Shown here piece by piece: positions 8,775-17,153 of a DNA stretch of 64,000 bases. Numbering within the stretch: the first letter of the stretch is position 1; each line of letters starts with the position of its first letter. A program made the translations under genes and the position numbers. Below the pieces are notes generated by a model that worked only from the letters and a program-made list of their open reading frames with translations, ran no database searches and was not told the DNA's origin. The stretch is from Clostridiales bacterium (GTDB lineage: Bacteria; Bacillota; Clostridia; Oscillospirales; Acutalibacteraceae): the NCBI GenBank assembly GCA_012839185.1, contig DUNU01000001.1, forward strand, positions 20,640 through 84,639. The letters are read 5' to 3'.

Positions 8775-10733
8775 TCACATCACCTTTCTTACAGTACTCG
8801 GGCTAAAGGTCGCAAAAATCTGCTCAAAGTTGGTTGCAACGCTGTCGCTTGCCATTGAACTGTCACGCATAACGAAATAATAAGGTTTTTTCTTGGCAAT
8901 TTCCTTAACAACCTCATCCGTTACATCATTGTCAAAACAAGCAATCAGATAATTGTCCTCAACACTGAACACCTTTTTACCTGCAATGTTTGTTTCCTCA
9001 ATTTTGCTTGAAAGCAGCACACCCAAATCAAGCATAACCTGGAACAACAAATCTTCCGGCGTTCTGTCCTCTTTGATATTATCAGGATCTAAATCAAAAA
9101 GGCTGTCCGGATAATCATCGGGAGTATAATAAACATCTTTCATATTGGAAGTATCACATTTTAATACACGGAACCCGCCGTCAAACTTTGCCTCCGGATT
9201 ATCTTCTGCAATTTTCTTTGCCGCTCTGCGAATACGCTCTTTTCCAATTTCGCATATATTTTTATATCCCGCTTTATATGCTTCAGATTTTTCGTCCGTC
9301 TGTTCGGGTAACTGCACCATAATAAATTTACGATTTCCGCCGTCTTCCGCATTAAGTTGCATTACTGCATGGGCGGTGGTGGCAGAACCGGAGAAGAAGT
9401 CGAGCACATAGGAATCTTCATTCTTGTCAACAAGTGAAACGAGATATTTAATAAGTTCTGTGGGTTTTGCAAAGTCGAACGGAATATCTAAATCCTTTAA
9501 TTCCTGCGAGCTAATTCTATTTTCCCATTTCGTAATTAAATCAACCGGAACTCTGCCTTCGTCAAGTCTGTCAGACAGCCAAATTTTGGTATAAATATTC
9601 CACTTGGACTGATTTCCATTCTCGTCAACCAAAGATGAAGTATTTGTTTGCTTAAATAAGATGTTGTTGTTCTTTAGTTCTTGAAGAAGTCTATCTGCTG
9701 ACCATCTCCATACACCGTCTCCATCTTGCGGAAGAACACGAGAACCAGTAAATTTTTCAGAAGGGAATGTTTTGCCTTGGGGAATAGCGAAGCTTCCATC
9801 GGGACATTGAATCCAATATCTTTGATTTGGTCTTGCATCCAATCCTGCTTGATACAAACCCATTGTCCTGTATTTTTGACCAGCTCTTTCTCCAGAAGTC
9901 TCAACTTGGTTATATACTTTAGCAATAAGCTCAGCTGATATAGGTTCTCTAAAGTAGCCCAAGGAGTTGATGTTCTTAGCGTAAACCAAAATGTATTCCA
10001 TATTAGGAGAGAAATACATTCCTTTATTGCCACCGCTTTTCATCATTCTCGAAATTATACCCACCCTATTTGCTTCGCTAAATATATCATCACAACATTT
10101 AATTAAATTGTGATTCTCTGCTTTTCCAATACTTATAAAGATAACTCCATTATCACTTAACAAATCTTTTGCTAACTTTAATCTCGGATATATCATATTC
10201 AGCCAATCGGTATGAAAACGACCGTTGCTGTCAAGATTTTTTACAAGTCGGTTGCCCTCATCGTCAAACTGTCCGCTGTTTTCAAGATATTCATCCGTGC
10301 TTTGAGCAAAGTTATCTTCATATACAAAATCATTTCCCGTATTGTAAGGCGGGTCAATATAAATCATTTTGATTTTGCCGAGATATGTTTCCTGCAATAA
10401 CTTCAATACCTCAAGATTATCCCCCTCAATATAGAGGTTTTCGGTATTGTCAAAATCAACGCTTTCTTCTCTGCAAGGACGAAGCGTTTTGCTTATCGGT
10501 GCATTGGCAAGAAGTACCGACTTTTTCTTGTCGGGCCAGGTAAATTGATAACGCTCTTCATTACCGTCAACAACTTTGCAGGAAATCTCCTGCATAAGTA
10601 TATCTTTATCAATGGCACGGACTAACTCGCCGTTTTCATCAATCGTCTCTGTAACGGCATTGGGGAACATAGCCGCCAATTTCAGAAAGTTCTCATCAGC
10701 CTTATTCGCCGTTTGCATTTTCAGTTTATCCAT
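8775..10733 (-). CDS. mod: Type III DNA adenine methyltransferase Mod
   Basis: A 652-aa beta-class N6-adenine methyltransferase. The catalytic motif DPPYNTGNDF (residues 127 onward) precedes the target-recognition region, and the AdoMet-binding motif DFFSGSATTAHA (D445) comes last, the order expected of type III Mod. Mod both protects host DNA and gives Res its specificity. I chose the ATG at 10733 (MDKLKMQTANK) because GGAGG lies 8 nt upstream; the longer start at 10760 would put that ribosome binding site inside the gene. It overlaps the end of the DUF4391-like gene by 8 nt. No homopolymer or short repeat inside the gene suggests phase variation of mod itself. Confidence 0.93.
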   Translation of the reverse strand: MDKLKMQTANKADENFLKLAAMFPNAVTETIDENGELVRAIDKDILMQEISCKVVDGNEERYQFTWPDKKKSVLLANAPISKTLRPCREESVDFDNTENLYIEGDNLEVLKLLQETYLGKIKMIYIDPPYNTGNDFVYEDNFAQSTDEYLENSGQFDDEGNRLVKNLDSNGRFHTDWLNMIYPRLKLAKDLLSDNGVIFISIGKAENHNLIKCCDDIFSEANRVGIISRMMKSGGNKGMYFSPNMEYILVYAKNINSLGYFREPISAELIAKVYNQVETSGERAGQKYRTMGLYQAGLDARPNQRYWIQCPDGSFAIPQGKTFPSEKFTGSRVLPQDGDGVWRWSADRLLQELKNNNILFKQTNTSSLVDENGNQSKWNIYTKIWLSDRLDEGRVPVDLITKWENRISSQELKDLDIPFDFAKPTELIKYLVSLVDKNEDSYVLDFFSGSATTAHAVMQLNAEDGGNRKFIMVQLPEQTDEKSEAYKAGYKNICEIGKERIRRAAKKIAEDNPEAKFDGGFRVLKCDTSNMKDVYYTPDDYPDSLFDLDPDNIKEDRTPEDLLFQVMLDLGVLLSSKIEETNIAGKKVFSVEDNYLIACFDNDVTDEVVKEIAKKKPYYFVMRDSSMASDSVATNFEQIFATFSPSTVRKVM

Positions 10734-11340
10734 TATAAGTTTCCTCCAATTCCTTTTCAAGTTTCTTTACTTCCTGAGCAAGTGAAAATTTCTTTTTCGG
10801 CTGTTTCTCCGCTCGTGCAAGTTTTTCAAGTCTGTCAATTTCTCTTTGTAGTTTCTTTCGCCGTTCGTTAAGAATGATTTGTTCATCAAGGGAGTTGCCT
10901 TGTTCAATATTAAAACCGCCTATCTGAACAATAATATTTTCCCAGACGACATCAAGATTTAAGCCTTTAAGTTCAAGGGTTAAAGCATCTTTCGGATACC
11001 ATTCTGTTTGTAAAAGTTTATTGCGATAGGTCGCAAGTTTCGCCTCGTTCTCATATTCCAAAACCATTACCATATTCTGTGGTATCAGTTTTGAAAGATT
11101 GATAATATTCTTCTCATCAAAATCTTTGCGTTTGAGGAGTACCGACATCACAAAGAAAGACTTGACCTTTGTGCCTTCAAGCAAATTGGCTTTTGTTGCC
11201 GATACTTCATTGACGATATAGATACGGGAAATATCTCTGTCAACTCGCTCTTTGGCAGCCGTATTCATCCGGAATTTTGAATATATCGCATTTTTCGGTA
11301 GCAGTTTGTTCAATTCAGTGGATTTTGGCAGTCCGAGCAT
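10726..11340 (-). CDS. DUF4391-like protein of the type III RM cassette
   Basis: A 204-aa protein that I recognise as DUF4391-like. The N-terminal part is globular (MLGLPKSTELNKLLPK, later FFVMSVLLKRKDFDEKNI). The last 55 residues are a highly charged coiled-coil-like helix (LNERRKKLQREIDRLEKLA...). No catalytic motif is visible. It has its own GAGGTGA ribosome binding site, begins 9 nt after the helicase stop and overlaps mod by 8 nt, so it is made with them. By context it is an accessory of the restriction system, perhaps an adaptor between helicase and Mod/Res; the function is unknown. Confidence 0.75.
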   Translation of the reverse strand: MLGLPKSTELNKLLPKNAIYSKFRMNTAAKERVDRDISRIYIVNEVSATKANLLEGTKVKSFFVMSVLLKRKDFDEKNIINLSKLIPQNMVMVLEYENEAKLATYRNKLLQTEWYPKDALTLELKGLNLDVVWENIIVQIGGFNIEQGNSLDEQIILNERRKKLQREIDRLEKLARAEKQPKKKFSLAQEVKKLEKELEETYNG

Positions 11341-11349
11341 TATCTCACC

Positions 11350-14300
11350 TCATCTCACTACTAAGAAACAAATAAGCTCAAAGTCGTCTAAGCCTTTAAT
11401 TGCGTTATCTATGAAACTGACATGTCCGCCACCTAAAAAATTGTCAATATCACTTTCGTTTTTGACCTTGATAATTGACGCAATAGCATCTCCGAGCAGT
11501 GATGAATACACGCTCATATTTTTGCCGTCTTGGGTTGCTTTGTTAAATTCACGATAAAGTTCGGGTATCGCTTCGGTCTTGCCTTTACAAAGAAAACGCA
11601 TTTTATCAAGCATTTGTTTCGGTGAAAGATGATCGCAGATAACCTCTCTGTCTTTTGTGATATAGACCATATAGAATGGATGTAACCTGTTTTGATTATC
11701 AATATTCACACTGTTAAAACGGTTTTTCAAAACATAGATGACACCTACGGGAGTATCTTCTGAGGCGGGAGCAACAGAATGAAGTCCATACGGCGTTTTG
11801 TCAATATCCGGATTGTTCTTGACATATTCAAGCAAATCAAGCCGAAATTCATTAAGTCCCAGATCCATAATGGAAATACCGGTAGTCATTTCTTCAATAT
11901 CAACAACTTCTTCTTGTAACCGCATAAGTTGAGATTTACGATATTCAAGATCTGTCTTTTCTTCGTCATTGAGAATGTTGTCATCACCGGTAGCCGTCAA
12001 ATCAACTATCTTCATTCGCGTCTCCACTCTTGCTTTCAAGTTGATATATTCATCAAGCGTTACATCGGGCCAGAAGTTTACAAGTTGGATAACCGCATTT
12101 TTACTGCCGATACGATCTATACGACCAAATCTCTGTATGATACGTACGGGATTCCAATGAATGTCATAATTGATAAGATAATCACAGTCCTGCAAGTTCT
12201 GACCTTCGGAAATACAGTCGGTAGCAATTAACAAATCAATGTTTGTGTTATCGTTTGGCATTAACAAGTGCTTGTCTTTTGATAAGGGCGAAAAACATGT
12301 CAACACCGCATTCAAATCATTGGGAAGTTTGGAAACTGTGGAGCGACCTTCAACCGAACCGGTAACCATTGCGGTATCAAGTCCGAAATTGGATTTTACA
12401 TACTTGCTGACATTATCGTACAAGTAATCAGCCGTATCAGTGAATGCCGTAAAAATGATGATTTTTTTGTTCCCGTCATTTATCGGGTTTTCTGTTTTAT
12501 CTTTGATAACACGGAAAAGTTCTTGTAATTTAGAGTCATATTCAGGTGTAATATCACCGACCATAAGGGATAAAAGCTCAAGTATTTCAGCGTCTTTGAC
12601 AAGACTGTTTCGCCAGGATATATAATCCATATCCGCAATGTCTATCTTAACTTTCTTGCCGAAAGAAAAGAGATCATCATCGTTTTGATCATCTTCATCA
12701 AAATCATCAACATTCGTAATGTCTGTCAATTCAAGCCTCACGGATGAACTTCTGTCGTAAGAATCAATCACATTGATGGTGTCTTCAATCAAGTTTTTAA
12801 TTCTGTTCAATGTAAGATTAAATGAGAATACAGAACTTTCCATACGTTTCATCAGATTGATTGCCATAAGTCGCCTTATTCCGCGTTCACGGTTTGCCTG
12901 AGTGAAACCGATGTTTATCATGTTATCATCATATATCTTGGCATACTTTTCCATTTTGCTTGGCAAAATAAAGTGTGACGGCGTATAGATTGTAAGATTC
13001 AAAAGCATCAACTGTTCGAAAATTTCGTTATAGTTGATTGCTTCCTTCAAGTTTGTAAGCGGCGGTCTTAATGAAATCGGTTTTAGTCTCTTCGGGAAAG
13101 TGCCGATGTCTGTTGTGTCGTAATACTTTTGAATATGCTTTCTTGAACGAGCAATTGTAACAGCATCTAATACCTCAAAGAAATCAAAATCTAACATCTT
13201 CAAAAGGTTTTCAGTTGTTCTGTCGCAAAGCTCAAATTCACTCCACGTATTGAATGCTCTTTGGGCAAATTTAAATATATCATCAATGGAATGAGAGGTG
13301 TTAAGTTTATTGTCAATATAATCAGTATGACCTTCATAAGCCAGTGCCAGTTGGTTTTTAAGGTCAAGGAATCTGTTATTAACCGGCGTTGCAGATAACA
13401 TCAGAACTTTGGTTTTTACGCCCTGACGGATAACTTTGTTAAGAAGTTTTAAGTATCTGTTTTCTTTCTCTTCATCATCTTTGGATGTTAGTTTTCCTCC
13501 ATTGCGGAAGTTATGCGATTCATCAATAACCACAAGGTCGTAGTTTCCCCAATTCAATCTGTCTAAATCAAGCCCGTTTGATTTGCCGCGAGTTCGGCTC
13601 AGGTCTGTATGATACAGAACATCATAACGCAACCGGTCTGACGCAATGGGGTTATTTACATAATTATCTTTGAATGTGTTCCAGTTGTTGCTGAGCTTTT
13701 TGGGACACAGAACAAGTGCAGATTTATTTCTGTTTTCATAATATTTGATAACGGCAAGAGCAGTAAAAGTTTTACCAAGACCTACGCTGTCCGCTAAAAT
13801 GCAACCATTGTATTTTTCAAGTTTATTTATTATTGCAAGAGCGGCGTCCTTTTGGAAGTTATATAGCATATTCCAGATTTTGCTATCCTTGAATCCCGTA
13901 GCCTCATTTGGCAAAACATCTTCGGAAATATCTTCAAGAAATTCGTTAAAAATGTTGTATAGAGTAACAAAATAAATGAAATCCGGCGAATTTTCGTTAT
14001 ATGCAGTTGTGATGTTTTCAATAACCTCATCTGTTACTTCCTGAACGACTTTTTTGTCATTCCATATTTCATTGAAATCTTGGATTAAAGACTTTGCCAA
14101 AGAAGTGTCCTTAACAATGGTAGAGCTGATCACATTGCCTTTTTCGCAACCAAGTTCAATTGTAGTAAAATTGTTGATTGGTGTATAGCCCATGTCGTCA
14201 ACGACCATTTGCCCTTGAATTGATTTATCGCTAACATTGGACTTGAATGTAACCTTTTCTTTAATCCATTCCGCGCATTCTCTTGCAATTGCTTTTTGAG

Positions 14301-14586
14301 TCAATTCATTTCTCAGTTTTAATTCGAACTCTGTACCATAAAGACTTTTTTCACGATTAAGACGTGGGATATAAAATTCTCTTTTTTCTTTCTTGGCTTT
14401 TTCAGTAATAAATGTCGGGGAAGTAAATATAAAACGCAGTTCATCTATATTTTCTAATTCTTCTTTTAATTCTTGAAAAGCATAAATAGAAAAGCAAGCT
14501 GCTGCGATAGACAGTTTGCTTCCCTTTTTTATTTCTACGGACAGATCGTCACGCAACGTTTTGTTTACATTATTTATAATCTCCAT
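11350..14586 (-). CDS. SNF2-type helicase with N-terminal PLD-like region, RM-associated
   Basis: A 1078-aa protein. Residues 1-210 resemble the phospholipase-D-like region often fused to such helicases, but I do not see the catalytic HxK motif, so this part is probably not a nuclease. The SF2/SNF2 motor has Walker A ADSVGLGKT, Walker B VIDESHNFRN, motif III LSATPVNN and motif VI QRFGRIDRIG. A linker of about 150 residues between the RecA lobes includes an acidic run (DDFDEDDQNDDD). AGGAG lies 8 nt before the ATG. It is the first gene of the defence operon and probably a translocase acting with Mod/Res on foreign DNA; the cargo step is unknown. Confidence 0.88.
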   Translation of the reverse strand: MEIINNVNKTLRDDLSVEIKKGSKLSIAAACFSIYAFQELKEELENIDELRFIFTSPTFITEKAKKEKREFYIPRLNREKSLYGTEFELKLRNELTQKAIARECAEWIKEKVTFKSNVSDKSIQGQMVVDDMGYTPINNFTTIELGCEKGNVISSTIVKDTSLAKSLIQDFNEIWNDKKVVQEVTDEVIENITTAYNENSPDFIYFVTLYNIFNEFLEDISEDVLPNEATGFKDSKIWNMLYNFQKDAALAIINKLEKYNGCILADSVGLGKTFTALAVIKYYENRNKSALVLCPKKLSNNWNTFKDNYVNNPIASDRLRYDVLYHTDLSRTRGKSNGLDLDRLNWGNYDLVVIDESHNFRNGGKLTSKDDEEKENRYLKLLNKVIRQGVKTKVLMLSATPVNNRFLDLKNQLALAYEGHTDYIDNKLNTSHSIDDIFKFAQRAFNTWSEFELCDRTTENLLKMLDFDFFEVLDAVTIARSRKHIQKYYDTTDIGTFPKRLKPISLRPPLTNLKEAINYNEIFEQLMLLNLTIYTPSHFILPSKMEKYAKIYDDNMINIGFTQANRERGIRRLMAINLMKRMESSVFSFNLTLNRIKNLIEDTINVIDSYDRSSSVRLELTDITNVDDFDEDDQNDDDLFSFGKKVKIDIADMDYISWRNSLVKDAEILELLSLMVGDITPEYDSKLQELFRVIKDKTENPINDGNKKIIIFTAFTDTADYLYDNVSKYVKSNFGLDTAMVTGSVEGRSTVSKLPNDLNAVLTCFSPLSKDKHLLMPNDNTNIDLLIATDCISEGQNLQDCDYLINYDIHWNPVRIIQRFGRIDRIGSKNAVIQLVNFWPDVTLDEYINLKARVETRMKIVDLTATGDDNILNDEEKTDLEYRKSQLMRLQEEVVDIEEMTTGISIMDLGLNEFRLDLLEYVKNNPDIDKTPYGLHSVAPASEDTPVGVIYVLKNRFNSVNIDNQNRLHPFYMVYITKDREVICDHLSPKQMLDKMRFLCKGKTEAIPELYREFNKATQDGKNMSVYSSLLGDAIASIIKVKNESDIDNFLGGGHVSFIDNAIKGLDDFELICFLVVR

Positions 14587-14753
14587 AGTTCTTTTCTCCT
14601 ATGCTTAATTACCTGATTATATCCGTTACATTCTTGTAAAGACCCCGACAAACACAAAAACATATCGGTTTCAGAATCAAAAGCCGATTTAACGTGACAT
14701 TTCTATTTCTTATACTACCAAACCGGTTAGCATTTTTTTGCGTTTATAGCCAT

Positions 14754-14782
14754 ATTATATAATATCCGACGCAATTTGTCAA
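14754..14782 (-). promoter_or_regulatory. Sigma-A promoter of the defence cassette
   Basis: On the minus strand TTGACA (14782-14777), a 17-bp spacer and TATAAT (14759-14754) form a consensus promoter. The 5' UTR of about 160 nt contains ATCGG...CCGAT (14668-14693), which could fold into a hairpin. The gap 14587-14981 holds this promoter, the UTR and the tRNA terminator; I see no gene in it. Confidence 0.8.
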
Positions 14783-14887
14783 CATAATTATCTAAATTAA
14801 AAAAACAATATGGGATTAACGGGGGAAGCAGTAGTGTGAATATGTTACAGTTTACTTTTGGAGTTCTTTTTATTTAGGAAGAAGTGA

Positions 14888-14923
14888 AATAAAAACACCG
14901 CTGAGAGTATTTCTTCACAGCGG
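14888..14923 (-). terminator. Terminator of the tRNA-Met/Trp operon
   Basis: CCGCTG (14898-14903) pairs with CAGCGG (14918-14923). Read on the minus strand, TGTTTTTATTT follows the stem. A second hairpin, ACCAA...TTGGT (14951-14970), sits directly behind tRNA-Trp. Confidence 0.75.
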
Positions 14924-14981
14924 CATTTTAATAGAGAACACATTTTTGCACCAAACTAATTGAGTTGGTATTTGTGTGTTT

Positions 14982-15057
14982 TGGCAGGGGCAGAAGGACT
15001 TGAACCCTCGGCACGCGGTTTTGGAGACCGCTGCTCTACCAACTGAGCTATACCCCT
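14982..15057 (-). tRNA. tRNA-Trp (CCA)
   Basis: The minus strand folds as a cloverleaf: acceptor AGGGGTA with TGCCCCT, anticodon arm GCGGT-CTCCAAA-ACCGC with anticodon CCA, T arm GAGGG-TTCAAGT-CCTTC, and an encoded 3' CCA. It lies 8 nt behind the tRNA-CAU gene in one transcription unit. Confidence 0.95.
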
Positions 15058-15065
15058 ATAATATC

Positions 15066-15142
15066 TGGTGGATCATCAGGGACTCGAACCCCGGACCGAC
15101 CGGTTATGAGCCGGTTGCTCTAACCAACTGAGCTAATGATCC
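15066..15142 (-). tRNA. tRNA with CAU anticodon (elongator Met, or Ile2)
   Basis: The minus strand gives a cloverleaf with acceptor GGATCAT/ATGATCC, anticodon arm ACCGG-CTCATAA-CCGGT (anticodon CAT), T arm CGGGG-TTCGAGT-CCCTG and an encoded CCA. The first pair is G-C, so it is not an initiator. Elongator Met and lysidine-modified Ile2 cannot be separated by eye. Confidence 0.93.
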
Positions 15143-15155
15143 GAACAGCCTTGTT

Positions 15156-15184
15156 ATTATACTATAAGTAACTTGAAATGTCAA
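15156..15184 (-). promoter_or_regulatory. Sigma-A promoter of the tRNA operon
   Basis: TTGACA (15184-15179), a 17-bp spacer and TATAAT (15161-15156) on the minus strand lie 14 nt before the tRNA-CAU 5' end. The promoter is divergent from that of the GH2 gene. Confidence 0.85.
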
Positions 15185-15217
15185 GAACTTTTTGAAAAAA
15201 GCAATTAAGATTATTGA

Positions 15218-15246
15218 TTGACAAAGCAACCGTTTCATTGTATAAT
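15218..15246 (+). promoter_or_regulatory. Sigma-A promoter of the GH2 gene
   Basis: TTGACA (15218-15223), 17 bp, TATAAT (15241-15246): a perfect consensus. It argues against any coding start upstream of 15284, since the TTG at 15218 is the -35 box itself. Confidence 0.88.
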
Positions 15247-15283
15247 AAGCATGTTAATTGTATTTTACAGAAAGGTAGTTATT

Positions 15284-17041
15284 ATGAGCCGTATTAAATC
15301 TAAATTTTTCGATCAGGTTGACCGTAATTGTCCTCTGAATGATTATCCACGTCCGCAATTTGTTCGCTCTGATTGGCTGTGTCTTAACGGGGAATATGAC
15401 TTTGCGATAGTCAAAAAGGGCAGTCCTGAGCCTCCTAAGTATGACTGCAAGATATTAGTTCCGTTTGCCCCCGAATGTAAATTGTCCGGTGTGGAAAAGC
15501 ATCCTGATGAGAATCAGGAAATGTGGTATCGTCGTGCTTTTACCATTCCTTCCAAATGGTCAGGTAAAGATATTTTACTTCATTTTGAGGCCGTTGATTG
15601 GCAAACCACCGTTTATATCAACGACAAGGAAGTCGGCAAGCATATAGGCGGATATAATCCTTTTGAGTTTAATATCACCGAATATTTGCAGGACGGTGAG
15701 AATGTTTTAACCGTAAAAGTTTATGACCCCACCGACAGCGGACTTCAGACAAGAGGCAAGCAAACACACGCAACTCACGGTTTTTATTATACCGCAACAA
15801 GTGGTATTTGGCAGACGGTCTGGCTTGAGCCGGTTGAAAAATCTCATGTTACTTATTTCAAATTCGTTCCAGATATTGATAAGGAAGAATTATATTTCTA
15901 TTTTACCGGTTTGAATGTTGATTATGTAAATGTCAGTGTTATCAAAGACGATGAAGTAATTTCCGAAAAGAAAATAGAATTAGATGGTACTATATCTGTT
16001 CCCAACCCGATTCTTTGGAGTCCGGAAAATCCCTATCTCTATGATTTGAAAATTGAGGCATACAAGGACGACAAACTTGTTGATACAATTAAATCATATT
16101 TCGGAATGAGAAAATACAGTCTTGAAAAAGACAGCGACGGATATATGCGACTTTGCCTTAACAATAAGCCATATTTCCAAAAAGGTCTTCTTGATCAAGG
16201 CTATTGGCCGGACGGCGGTATGACTGCACCGACTGATGAAGCTCTTATTTATGACGTTCAGAAAATGAAAGATCTCGGATTTAATATGCTTCGCAAACAT
16301 ATTAAACGTGAGTGTAATCGTTGGTATTACCACTGCGATCGTCTCGGTATGCTCGTGTGGCAGGATATGATTTCCGGCAGTGATTATGTGAATGTTTTTT
16401 GGTGCGGTGTTTTGCCGACAATAAATATTCGCAAAGTAGATGACACTGAGAAAAACTTCGCTCGTTTTAAGAGAACCGATATTGACGCAAGAAATGAGTT
16501 TAAGCAACAACTTTATGAAATGATTGACGGGCTTTATAGCTCAACCTCTATATGCTGTTGGGTGCCGTTTAATGAGGCTTGGGGACAATTTGATGCAAAG
16601 CGTATTGGTTGTGCAGTTAAATGTTATGATGCTTCTCGTTTTGTTGACCATGCATCAGGTTGGCACGATCAAGGTGGTCCCGATTTTGTAAGTATCCATC
16701 GTTATATCTTGCCTGTATTCCTTCCGAAAAAGGATGAACGCAGACCTTTTGTTCTGTCTGAATACGGCGGATATTCAAGAATCATTGACGGAAATGTTTG
16801 GGATAAGAAAAAGAGTTTCGGCTATATGATGTTCCGCTCGGAAAAGTCGCTTACAAATGCTTTTGTCAGACTTCATGAAAAACAGATTTTCCCACTTATC
16901 AAGAAGGGATTGAGTGCAACGGTTTACACTCAAATTTCCGATGTTGAGTGGGAGGTAAACGGAATTGTAACCTATGACAGAAAGATTGTTAAGCTCGATG
17001 AAAAAGCGGTTAAGGAAGTCAACAGAAAACTGACTTACTGA
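15284..17041 (+). CDS. Glycoside hydrolase family 2 (beta-galactosidase/glucuronidase-like)
   Basis: A 585-aa enzyme with the GH2 order: N-terminal sugar-binding jelly roll (WYRRAFTIPSKWSGKDILLHFEAVDW), immunoglobulin-like domain (to about residue 265) and TIM barrel. The acid/base is E431 in PFNEAWGQFD and the nucleophile E493 in VLSEYGGYS. It has no signal peptide, so it acts in the cytoplasm on imported oligosaccharides. It is short for LacZ and nearer the compact GH2 enzymes; the substrate (galactoside, glucuronide or mannoside) cannot be assigned. I use the ATG at 15284, preceded by AAAGG and following a consensus promoter. Its own terminator follows. Confidence 0.88.
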   Translation: MSRIKSKFFDQVDRNCPLNDYPRPQFVRSDWLCLNGEYDFAIVKKGSPEPPKYDCKILVPFAPECKLSGVEKHPDENQEMWYRRAFTIPSKWSGKDILLHFEAVDWQTTVYINDKEVGKHIGGYNPFEFNITEYLQDGENVLTVKVYDPTDSGLQTRGKQTHATHGFYYTATSGIWQTVWLEPVEKSHVTYFKFVPDIDKEELYFYFTGLNVDYVNVSVIKDDEVISEKKIELDGTISVPNPILWSPENPYLYDLKIEAYKDDKLVDTIKSYFGMRKYSLEKDSDGYMRLCLNNKPYFQKGLLDQGYWPDGGMTAPTDEALIYDVQKMKDLGFNMLRKHIKRECNRWYYHCDRLGMLVWQDMISGSDYVNVFWCGVLPTINIRKVDDTEKNFARFKRTDIDARNEFKQQLYEMIDGLYSSTSICCWVPFNEAWGQFDAKRIGCAVKCYDASRFVDHASGWHDQGGPDFVSIHRYILPVFLPKKDERRPFVLSEYGGYSRIIDGNVWDKKKSFGYMMFRSEKSLTNAFVRLHEKQIFPLIKKGLSATVYTQISDVEWEVNGIVTYDRKIVKLDEKAVKEVNRKLTY

Positions 17042-17056
17042 TAGGTGCAAATATTT

Positions 17057-17090
17057 CCCTCTGAAGCATTGCTTTGGGGGGAATTTTATT
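17057..17090 (+). terminator. Terminator of the GH2 gene
   Basis: CCCTCTGAAGC (17057-17067) pairs with GCTTTGGGGGG (17071-17081) through an 11-bp stem that includes G-T pairs, with loop ATT, followed by AATTTTATTT. Confidence 0.75.
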
Positions 17091-17118
17091 TGACAATTTG
17101 AGAAAATTGTTTTATAAT
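17090..17118 (+). promoter_or_regulatory. Sigma-A promoter of the MBL-fold gene
   Basis: TTGACA (17090-17095), 17 bp, TATAAT (17113-17118). It begins directly at the end of the preceding terminator and probably drives the next three genes. Confidence 0.85.
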
Positions 17119-17153
17119 GCTATAAACTGATTTTTCGTTTCGGAGGTGATTAG

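Noticed and set aside
15218..15283. Longer GH2 start at TTG 15218, and similar long starts for pth (23805), the sugar kinase (43795) and groES (55904)
   Set aside because: These extensions run through promoter boxes or, for groES, the CIRCE operator; the ATGs chosen have ribosome binding sites or, for pth, at least lie behind the promoter.
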